From an uncultured Planctomycetota bacterium (GTDB taxonomy: Bacteria; Planctomycetota; Phycisphaerae; UBA1845; Fen-1342): a stretch of 54,684 bases of DNA. Positions 43,070-52,188 of the stretch are shown one piece after another (the stretch's first letter is position 1; each line of letters opens with the position of its first letter). The position numbers and the translations under genes are program-made. The stretch covers positions 1 through 54,684 of the forward strand of contig CAADGM010000045.1 of assembly GCA_900696535.1 (NCBI GenBank), written 5' to 3'. The notes below the pieces were generated by a model. The model saw only the letters and a program-made list of their open reading frames with translations, did no database searches and was not told the DNA's origin.

Positions 43070-44839
43070 ATGTTCAACGCCGTCCACGTCACGCACGAAG
43101 CCGTCTACAAGGTGGGCGGGATCGGCGCGGTCCTTGAAGGGCTGATCAACAGCCGGCCCTACCGCGACGCCGTCGGGCGGACCGTTCTGGTCTGCCCGCT
43201 CTTCTATCCGGAGAACGCCCAGCGGCTCGGGCCGGGCGCGGCGATCGAATACTCCTCCCTCGACCACGTCCGCGACGGCCCTTATGCCGACGCGCTGGCC
43301 CGCCTGGAGCGCGAGTGGGGGGTTCACTTCGTTTACGGGCGGCGTCCGCTGGAGGACGAGCCGACCAGCCGGCGGACGGTCTGCGAGGTGCTCCTGGTCG
43401 ACCTGCGCGGGATCCACACCCACCGCGTGAACGAGGTCAAGGGGCGCTTGTGGCGGGACTACGGGCTTCGCTCCGACCCGTACGAGCACATCTGGGAGTT
43501 TGAGCAGTACGTCCAGCTCGCCGGGCCGGCGCACGCGGCGCTTGAGGTCATGCGCATCGGCACGCCGGACGCACCCGCGGCCGTGTTCGCACACGAGTTC
43601 ATGGGCGTTCCGACGGCGTTGCTGGCCCAGAGCCTGAGCCCCGCGCGCTACCGGACCCTGTTCTATGCGCACGAGGTCGCCCCGATCCGCCGAATCGTGG
43701 AGCGGATGCCGGGCCACGACGTCATGTTCTACAACACGCTCGCCCTGGCGCGCGAAGAGCGGCTCTCGGTCGAGCAGGTCTTCGGCTCCCAGCGGGACTA
43801 TCACAAATTTGCGATTGTCGAGGCAGCCCGGCATTGTGACGCTTTGCTGGCCGTCGGGCACCACGTGGTCGACGAGCTACGCTTCATGGGGCCCGAGTTC
43901 GAGCGGACCGAGACGGCCCTGGCCTTCAACGGCATTCCCGCCAGCCGCATCAGCCTGGCCGATCGCCGCGCCAGCCGACAGCGGCTCGGCGGCTACTTCG
44001 AGCACCTGCTCGGCTGGCGGCCCACCCGCATCTTTACGCACGTCACGCGCATGGCCGACAGCAAGGCCCTGTGGCGCGACGTGGACGTGCTGAGCTGCCT
44101 GGATCCGCTGCTCGGCGAGCGGGGCGAGAGCGCTGTTCTGCTGGTCCTGTCCACCGAGCTGCCTCGGCGGCCCATTCACGCGATCCTGCGCATGGAGCAG
44201 GAGTGGGACTGGCCGCTGGCGCACCGCGAAGGCGGCCTGGACCTGACCGAGGGCGAGGCCCGCTACTACCGCTTCGTCCAGGCGTTCAACGTGCGGGCCC
44301 GCAACACGAAGATCATCTACGTCAACCAGTTCGGATTCGACCGCGCCCGTTGCGGCCTGCGCGTGCCGGAGGAGATCGAATTCCTCGACGTGCGGCGGGC
44401 CTCGGACGTCGAGTTCGGGCTGAGCCTCTATGAGCCGTTCGGCATCTCGCCACTGGAGACGCTCACCTTCGGCGGCCTGTGCGTGGTCAGCACGAGCTGC
44501 GGATGCGCGGGCTTCGTGCGCCAGGTTTCCGGCGCGAAGCGGCCGCCGGGGGTCCTGCTCGCGGGGTACATCGAGGGGGCGCGGCGCGTCCGGACGATCA
44601 GGGACGCGCTGGCGATCGACGCGGTCGAACGGCGGCAGGTCGAGCTGCGGCTGGCCGGCCAGGTGGCCGAGCAGATTCTCCAGCGGCTGCCGGCCAGCGA
44701 GGCCGACGAGGAGAAGCTCATGGCCGCCGGGTATGAGCTGGCCAAGCGGATGAGCTGGGACGCGGTGGCCGAGCGCCTCGTTCTGCCGGCGGTGCGCCGA
44801 GCCACGGCCCGGCGACGCAGCGTTAGCGTGGTGGCGTAG
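43070..44839 (+). CDS. Glycogen/starch-synthase-like glycosyltransferase (GT-B)
   Basis: A 589-aa GT-B glycosyltransferase of the glycogen-synthase type. The N-terminus has HVTHEAVYKVGGIGAVLEGL, with the Lys-x-Gly-Gly motif that contacts the nucleotide sugar in the family. The Glu-x7-Glu region is SLYEPFGISPLETLTFGG, then CVVSTSCGCAGFV. The middle contains FYAHEVAPIRRIVERMPG and YVNQFGFDRARCGLRVPE. It probably makes an alpha-glucan or similar chain from UDP- or ADP-glucose, with acceptor and donor not settled. No strong ribosome site precedes the ATG. A TATGAT box (about 43000) may be its -10. A strong hairpin follows the gene. Confidence 0.8.
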   Translation: MFNAVHVTHEAVYKVGGIGAVLEGLINSRPYRDAVGRTVLVCPLFYPENAQRLGPGAAIEYSSLDHVRDGPYADALARLEREWGVHFVYGRRPLEDEPTSRRTVCEVLLVDLRGIHTHRVNEVKGRLWRDYGLRSDPYEHIWEFEQYVQLAGPAHAALEVMRIGTPDAPAAVFAHEFMGVPTALLAQSLSPARYRTLFYAHEVAPIRRIVERMPGHDVMFYNTLALAREERLSVEQVFGSQRDYHKFAIVEAARHCDALLAVGHHVVDELRFMGPEFERTETALAFNGIPASRISLADRRASRQRLGGYFEHLLGWRPTRIFTHVTRMADSKALWRDVDVLSCLDPLLGERGESAVLLVLSTELPRRPIHAILRMEQEWDWPLAHREGGLDLTEGEARYYRFVQAFNVRARNTKIIYVNQFGFDRARCGLRVPEEIEFLDVRRASDVEFGLSLYEPFGISPLETLTFGGLCVVSTSCGCAGFVRQVSGAKRPPGVLLAGYIEGARRVRTIRDALAIDAVERRQVELRLAGQVAEQILQRLPASEADEEKLMAAGYELAKRMSWDAVAERLVLPAVRRATARRRSVSVVA

Positions 44840-44937
44840 GGGGCGGGGGAGGCTCTTCGGCAGATGCAACGGGACATGGGGCGAGGGGGCGCTGCGCGCT
44901 GACATCAGCGTCGTCGGGCTCTCGGGTCAGAAACAGA

Positions 44938-44973
44938 CCGGCAGGCCGGTGAGAATCTCGACCGGCCTGCCGG
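44938..44973. terminator. Strong hairpin between convergent genes
   Basis: CCGGCAGGCCGGT at 44938-44950 and ACCGGCCTGCCGG at 44961-44973 form a perfect 13-bp stem around GAGAATCTCG, which can pair further. It lies in the 182-base gap between the glycosyltransferase gene and the 1184-aa secreted protein gene, so it would serve both strands. There is no T-run. Confidence 0.6.
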
Positions 44974-45021
44974 AGGTTGTCGAACTAGCTACCCGACGCT
45001 CGAGTCGGGTGCGTCAGCCGC

Positions 45022-48000
45022 TTACGGGCACTGCGTGCCGATGGCGGCCACGAACGCATCGATGTCGTCGAAGGTGACGCCGCCGATGCCGTCCACGTCG
45101 TTGTTGCTGTACGGACAGGTCGGAGCCTGGCCGAAAGTCGCGATGTGCAGGTCGATCCAGGCCTGCTCACCGCTCAGCGCCGCGACGAAGAAGTCGATGT
45201 CGTCGAAGTCGATATCGCCGTCGCAATCGCTGTCACCCGGGCAGCCAACCGGACCGCCGCCGCACGGGTTCGGATCGCAGCTCGGAGCCGCGTCCGGCGT
45301 TCCGCCGTTGATCGTGCAGATCGACGGCACGAGCTCGGCGCAACCGCCACCCGAGAAGCAGCAGGCGCCCAGGGCACCCGAGCCGACCTGCAACTGGTAC
45401 TTGGCGCCGCAGGCGACATCGGGCTCGTCGAACGACGGGACCACGATGAACTGCCACTGTCCAGCCGGCGCGTTCAGGATCACGTACGCGAACGCGTTGC
45501 AGCCCTTCGTGAAGCTGCCGGTGAACGTGTCGTACGAGGCGCAGCACTTGTCGAGCTGGTTGTAGATGGTGCCGACCGCGAAGACGGTACCGTTGAACTC
45601 ACCCGCGATGACCCACATCAGGTCGCCGCCGGTGTGGTTGTACTCGTACCAGTCAGTGTCGCGCGTCGAACCGTTCGGGTCGGTGGTCTTGCGGACCGTG
45701 CCGCAAACCGCCGCGCCGTTGCTCGCGAGCTGGAGGAACCGCTGCGGATCGGTGTTGCACCCGCCGTTGACAGTGTCCGGGTTGCCGCAGTTCGGCTCGT
45801 TCTCGGCGAACGCGAAGCTGTCGCACACGAGCGGGCAGTCGTTCGGGCAGACCGCCGTCGTGCACGAGCTGCCGTCGCCCTGGAACTGACCACCGGCCGC
45901 AACGCAATCCGGCTGGCTGCGGGTCACGCAGCCGTTGTTGTTCGGCAGGCAGCAGGCACCGGTCGGCGTGGGCACAAGCCGAGTGACGCTGGCGCGGTAG
46001 GCACCGGCCGGGCAGTTGACCGCATCGTTGGCGTTGAAGTCCGGCGCGATGATCAGCCAGTACTCACCCGCGGGCTGGTTGAGCGCGGTGATGCAGAACT
46101 CCTGGCAATCGTTCGGGCCGATCGCCGCCGCGACGGTCACGTCCTGGTCACACTGAATGTTGATCGGCTGGCCGGCCGGCGGCTTCGTGATGAACAGAAT
46201 CGGCGCGAAGGCCGCGGTCACGCACAGCCGGATGTCGCCCTGCGCCGTGTGGTTGTACTTGAACCAATCCAGATCACGCGTGCTGCCGTTGTAGGCCACC
46301 GTGCCGCAAACCACGTTGCCGCTGTTGGCCAGCCGCACCGTATCGAACGGATAGGTGGTCGTGACGTTGCAGCCGCCGTTAACCGAGTCGACGTAGTTCG
46401 GGTCGCCGAAGTTCGGGCAGATGCTGTTCTCGGCAGTCAGGCCGTTCTCGCACGGGCAGCAGACCTGCGCGCAGGTCGAGCCTTCGCCGCTGAACGAGCC
46501 ACCCGCCGCCGCACAGTTCGCGGCGGTCAGAATCTGGCAGCCGCTCGACACGCCGGCGCCCGTGATCACGCAGCAGGCGCCCGGAAGCGTGCAGTTCTGG
46601 ACCTGCATGCCGACGTAGTAGCGCACGCCGCAGGGGATCTCGCGCGGCGTACCACGCAGCCACGGGCGAACGATGACCCACACGTCGCTGTACAGGTTGA
46701 GCTGGCCAGACGGCACAGCCTTCTTCGTCACGCAGGCGGTGACGACCTGGTCAGTCGCGCTGGGATCGAGGAAGAAGCTGCCGACGATGTTGGCCGCGAA
46801 CGTCGGGCAGGGGTTGTTGCCCAGGTCCGGGTTCACGATCAGGATCTGCGTCGGGAACTCGGCGCGATACGTCACGCGGATGCGGCGCACCTGGCCGACG
46901 CTGACGCCGGACAGGTTGAACCGGTACCAGTCATTGTCACGGCGGTTGACCGTGTTGGCCGGCGGGGCGGCGTCGAAGAACGTGCCCGAGGTGCCGCAAC
47001 GGCGCGCACCAGTGCCCCAGACGTTGTTGTCGTCGCTGGTCGTGAGGTTGCCAATGTTGATGAACGTCGGCGTCGTCTGGCTCCAGCCGCAGCCGCCGTT
47101 GATGCTGTCCGCGAAGCCGTCCGGGTTCGCGCAGTTGATCGTCTCACCCTCGGCCACGTAGTTCGCCGGGCAGGACCAGCACAGGCCGCTCACGCACTGG
47201 CTGCCGTCGCCGTAGTAGACGCTCGGCGAGATGCAGTCTTCCTTCTCGACCTGGGCGCAGTTCGCGCCGGTGCAGCACGCACCGGTGGCCGGGAAGCAGG
47301 GCGTCGCGTTGACCGTGATGTAGTAGTCTTCGGTGCAGCGCACACGGCCGTAGCAGAAGTTCGGGGCGACGAAGATCCAGTACTCGCCCGGCTGGGCGGC
47401 GTAGCTCACGGTCGCGGGGTTGACCTCGTCGCACTCCACGTACGCGCCGAGCGGATTGGAGGCAACGATCTCGAGGTCGTCGCACGGGCTCGGATCGCCC
47501 TTCTTGATGATGAACACGTCAGGCACGAACTCGGCCTTGACCGTGACGGTGATCGTCGAGGCCTGCGTGATCAGGAGGCGATACCAGTCGGTGTCGCGGT
47601 TCGTGCCGTCGAAGGTCGACGTGCCGTGGCGAACCTCGCCGCAGGTGATCGTCGCGAAGGCGACCGGGTCCTGGTTGCAGCCGTCGTTCAGGCGGGTGGC
47701 CTCGCCGCAGGGCTCGAGCTCCCACTCATCGGGGCTGTTCGGCGGCCAACTGATCTGGCAGGGGACGTAGTCGGCGTTGCAGTCGACGCGGAGCTTGTAG
47801 TCACCGGCCACGCGGCAATTGAACGGCGGCGCAAGGCAGGAATCGCCTGTCAGGCGGAAGCACGCCGCCTGAACCATGTAGGGGTTGCCAACGACCAGGG
47901 GACCGACGACGACTTCTGAGCTGCCCTCATCCGGGCCGCAGTTGAAGATCTCGCAGCCGATCTCAACGATGTTGGTGCACGAGAGGGGCTGGTCCGGGTT

Positions 48001-48576
48001 GAGCGGGCCGTACACCGCAAGAACCGCCGCGTCAATCACCGCGGTCGCGTCCTGGCAGATGTCCGCCTTGGCGCCGATCGCCGTGGCGATGAAGCGCACC
48101 CACACCGAGTTGTGCAGGAAGTACTGCCCGCCGGTCGGCGAGACGGCGCAGGTCGGCCGGCGCTCGTTGTCCTCCACGAACGGCGTGGCGAACGTGATGA
48201 TCGTGTCGCTGTTGTCGCACGGGATCAGGTACTGCGCGCCCGTGAGTCCTTGCGCGCACGTGTTATCGGTGAGGCCACGGTTGTTGGAGGGCGGGATAGG
48301 CGGCTCGCCGCTCTCGCCGATCTCGATCGCGCCCGGGTCACCTTCGATGGCGAACCGCGAGGCGTTGGTGCCGGGGCGGACGTCGCTCAGCGCGAACGGG
48401 TTGAACGCGCTGGTACGCTGCGCCGCCGTCATGTTTTCGAGCAGCTCGAGCTTCTGGGCCCGGGTGAGCTGCTGTTCCTGCTTCTGAGCCTGGCTAACGG
48501 CCAGTGTGTCGGCCAACGCGGCGGCACACAGGCCGGTACACAAGGTCAGTCCAAGGACCACCTTCCATTTGCGCAT
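45022..48576 (-). CDS. 1184-aa secreted Cys-rich repeat protein with dockerin-like C-terminus
   Basis: The signal is WKVVLGLTLCTGLCAAALA. From about residue 290 to 1100 there are four repeats of roughly 200-240 residues. Each has a Cys-flanked entry (AEGETINCANPDG, AENSICPNFGDPN, AENEPNCGNPD and a variant), then DSINGGC, a beta sandwich with RDxDWYRF or DWFKY-type phrases and a PAGEYWLIIAPDF turn, like a bacterial pre-peptidase (PPC) domain. Short Cys-rich modules, GACCTGANC, GACCVITG, GACCLPNNNGC and GACCFSGGGC, follow the sandwiches. The last roughly 75 residues form the dockerin-like module, GDSDCDGDIDFDDIDFFVAA. GGAAGGAAG stands about 5 bases before the ATG. It is probably a cell-surface or matrix protein. 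Confidence 0.88.
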   Translation of the reverse strand: MRKWKVVLGLTLCTGLCAAALADTLAVSQAQKQEQQLTRAQKLELLENMTAAQRTSAFNPFALSDVRPGTNASRFAIEGDPGAIEIGESGEPPIPPSNNRGLTDNTCAQGLTGAQYLIPCDNSDTIITFATPFVEDNERRPTCAVSPTGGQYFLHNSVWVRFIATAIGAKADICQDATAVIDAAVLAVYGPLNPDQPLSCTNIVEIGCEIFNCGPDEGSSEVVVGPLVVGNPYMVQAACFRLTGDSCLAPPFNCRVAGDYKLRVDCNADYVPCQISWPPNSPDEWELEPCGEATRLNDGCNQDPVAFATITCGEVRHGTSTFDGTNRDTDWYRLLITQASTITVTVKAEFVPDVFIIKKGDPSPCDDLEIVASNPLGAYVECDEVNPATVSYAAQPGEYWIFVAPNFCYGRVRCTEDYYITVNATPCFPATGACCTGANCAQVEKEDCISPSVYYGDGSQCVSGLCWSCPANYVAEGETINCANPDGFADSINGGCGWSQTTPTFINIGNLTTSDDNNVWGTGARRCGTSGTFFDAAPPANTVNRRDNDWYRFNLSGVSVGQVRRIRVTYRAEFPTQILIVNPDLGNNPCPTFAANIVGSFFLDPSATDQVVTACVTKKAVPSGQLNLYSDVWVIVRPWLRGTPREIPCGVRYYVGMQVQNCTLPGACCVITGAGVSSGCQILTAANCAAAGGSFSGEGSTCAQVCCPCENGLTAENSICPNFGDPNYVDSVNGGCNVTTTYPFDTVRLANSGNVVCGTVAYNGSTRDLDWFKYNHTAQGDIRLCVTAAFAPILFITKPPAGQPINIQCDQDVTVAAAIGPNDCQEFCITALNQPAGEYWLIIAPDFNANDAVNCPAGAYRASVTRLVPTPTGACCLPNNNGCVTRSQPDCVAAGGQFQGDGSSCTTAVCPNDCPLVCDSFAFAENEPNCGNPDTVNGGCNTDPQRFLQLASNGAAVCGTVRKTTDPNGSTRDTDWYEYNHTGGDLMWVIAGEFNGTVFAVGTIYNQLDKCCASYDTFTGSFTKGCNAFAYVILNAPAGQWQFIVVPSFDEPDVACGAKYQLQVGSGALGACCFSGGGCAELVPSICTINGGTPDAAPSCDPNPCGGGPVGCPGDSDCDGDIDFDDIDFFVAALSGEQAWIDLHIATFGQAPTCPYSNNDVDGIGGVTFDDIDAFVAAIGTQCP

Positions 48577-49279
48577 GTTTTCTTCCTTCCTTTCAACAAC
48601 CGGAACGAGGCGAAACTAGACCTACGTTCGTTCGTCGACGTGTCCCGAACGCGACGGACGTGAAGACACCGATAAAGGGGGCCAACGGGCGTCAAGAAAC
48701 GTCAGCTCCTTGCCACTCCATCGGTTGCCCGGTCAGGATGCTGCAGCCTCGGGCGGAAACCGGCCGCTGATGGGCCGGCTGGACGTGCCGACGAGCGCTG
48801 GCGCACTACCTGCCGAACTGAGCCCACAACCCGGCCATCGGGCGTCCCGCATCACCCGCCGACTGGACGGCTCAACCGGACGCACCGCTGTGCCTCCGGT
48901 ACACGATAGGTCGTAGGGTATCGGTACGTGTAGCAGATTGTCAAGAAATTTCGGCCCGGGAAGGCCGCGCGGGGCATCGCGGTTACCGGCGACTTGACCG
49001 TCTCCACGACGCGCGCGACCTTCCCCGCGAGCCGCCCGGTGACAGTGCCGAGAGCGGGCGGTCCACCCCGTGGCGCAGCCAACCGCGCCCGCCCGATTGC
49101 TCCAGTGGCTTTGCGTCAGTCCGAGCGGGCGCTGTCAGGGTTTCGCCGTATGGCGCAGGAACTGCCGGCGACCACGTGGCGTCGTTGTTCTCGGACTACG
49201 CCCCAGAGGACGGGGGTCGCGCGCTGCGCCGGGGTGATCAGTGGATCCACTGCGGTGTCCGGCGCACGCGGGCGCGCCG
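48577..49279. other. 703-base intergenic region, no gene seen
   Basis: The region between the 1184-aa protein's start and the LAB_N gene's stop holds no frame with coding character on either strand. It contains a candidate promoter for the 1184-aa gene and a relatively AT-rich segment at 48895-48950. Confidence 0.5.
48915..48944 (-). promoter_or_regulatory. Candidate promoter of the 1184-aa secreted protein gene
   Basis: On the minus strand TTGACA (48944-48939) is followed after 18 bases by TACCCT (48920-48915), matching TA...T of the -10 consensus. It would give a leader of about 330 bases. A second TTTCTTGAC sequence lies near 48690-48700. Confidence 0.35.
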
Positions 49280-49699
49280 TCACCGCGCGCTCGAGCGCTC
49301 GGCCACGCTGCCGACCGGGACGCGCGTGGCGCGGGCCGCCGGCGGCGGGTCGGCGGGCGGGCGCACACCGCCGAGACCGCGCGACGCGCGCGTGCGAAGT
49401 CGCGTCCGGTGCCGATAAATCAGCCAGAGGTTTCGCAGGTAGATCGCGATCCCCAGGGCCTGGCTGACCATGAAAACGATGTCCTGCCGCCGGGTCGCGT
49501 AGACGAACGTAAGCAGCCCACCGGCCAGGCTGAGATACCAGAACGCGACGGGGACGTGAACCTTGCCCCGCCGCTCGGAGACCAGCCACTGGACGGCAAA
49601 ACGGGCGAAGAAGAGGAACTGGGCCCCGAACCCGAAGAGCACCCAGGGGTCGCGGAGCTGCTCGAGGAACCACTCGACGGTGAAGGCGGCCAGGGGCAT
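49280..49699 (-). CDS. LAB_N (lipid A biosynthesis N-terminal domain) membrane protein
   Basis: A 139-aa protein with three hydrophobic segments. It contains DPWVLFGFGAQFLFFARFAV then QWLVSERRGKVHVPVAFWYL, SLAGGLLTFVYATRRQDIVF and QALGIAIYLRNLWLIYR, matching the LAB_N domain (usually fused to or near LpxB-type lipid A disaccharide synthase genes). Here it is a free-standing domain with an Arg/Pro-rich tail. Such lone copies occur in several Gram-negative lineages and are proposed to act in envelope lipid or glycan assembly. No lpx gene is in the window. I start at MPLAAFT. A longer frame upstream is spacer-like. Confidence 0.82.
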   Translation of the reverse strand: MPLAAFTVEWFLEQLRDPWVLFGFGAQFLFFARFAVQWLVSERRGKVHVPVAFWYLSLAGGLLTFVYATRRQDIVFMVSQALGIAIYLRNLWLIYRHRTRLRTRASRGLGGVRPPADPPPAARATRVPVGSVAERSSAR

Positions 49700-49904
49700 G
49701 AGGCATGATCCTACCGCGCCCGGAAGTGCCGGAGTAGCGGGCGGGGGCGGGCTCGAAACGATGCACCTCTCGGGCTCGCCGTGCGGCAGCGCCGCTCCGC
49801 TGAAGGAGTCAGGCGGACGTGACGACGCCTCGGTACGCCGTGCACCGCAACGGCGGAGCACACACACGCCCAAGCCGCGCAAGCGTCGCTTGCGTTGCAG
49901 GCGC

Positions 49905-51839
<1,935 letters not shown>

Positions 51840-51848
51840 GGCGGGGTA

Positions 51849-51854
51849 ACTATA
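51849..51854 (-). promoter_or_regulatory. Possible -10 box TATAGT just before lysS
   Basis: On the minus strand TATAGT ends 9 bases before the lysS ATG. A usual 6-8 base distance to the start point would give a leader of only about 1-3 bases, so the mRNA may be leaderless. No good -35 is visible. Confidence 0.3.
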
Positions 51855-52040
51855 GCGGAGGGGGGTCACGGCGCCCGACTCTTGCCGTTCCGGTACGAGC
51901 CCGACATGGATGCCGGTGTGGCGATCAGCAGTGCGCGGCTGGTCGTCTCCGTGGATTTCGGCGAGGTGGCTCCGGGGGTGTGGCGCTTCAGTTGGCGAGC
52001 CCGAGTGCCGGTAGTCGTGGCGTGGACCGACCGCTTGCGC

Positions 52041-52150
52041 GGTCGGCTCGGATAGGTCGGCTCGGATAGGTCGGCTCGGATAGGCCGGCTCGGATAGGTC
52101 GGCCCGGATAGGCCGGCTCGGATGAGTTGGCTCAGATGGGTCGGGCGGAT
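52041..52150. repeat. 14-bp tandem repeat, about 7.9 copies
   Basis: The unit GGTCGGCTCGGATA repeats from 52041. The first three copies are identical, copies 4 to 6 have one or two changes each, and copy 7 and the partial copy 8 are more diverged. The array lies between two genes on the same strand. In one shadow frame it reads as a 14-residue peptide repeat, which I do not think is translated. Confidence 0.85.
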
Positions 52151-52188
52151 CAGTTGCGCGCCGCATGGCACCTGCGCGCCGGCGCGGC

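Larger units (their letters stand above)
51840..52188. other. Intergenic region with a tandem repeat array
   Basis: A 349-base gap between lysS and the 823-aa protein gene. It contains the 14-bp array at 52041-52150 and a possible -10 near the lysS start. No gene is seen. Confidence 0.5.

Noticed and set aside
45145..47919. 924-aa plus-strand frame opposite the 1184-aa secreted protein
   Set aside because: Arg/Ala/Val-rich antisense translation with no domain; the minus strand has signal, repeats and dockerin-like end.
48852..49082. 76-aa minus-strand frame in the 703-base gap
   Set aside because: No ribosome site, no hydrophobic or domain pattern; composition fits non-coding DNA.
52041..52150. 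CRISPR array
   Set aside because: Unit of 14 bp without spacers; it is a simple tandem repeat, and no cas gene is present.
51840..52166. Upstream extension of LysRS through the 14-bp array
   Set aside because: The extra 109 residues are repeat-derived and lack any LysRS similarity; MSDQIQ at 51839 matches the family start.
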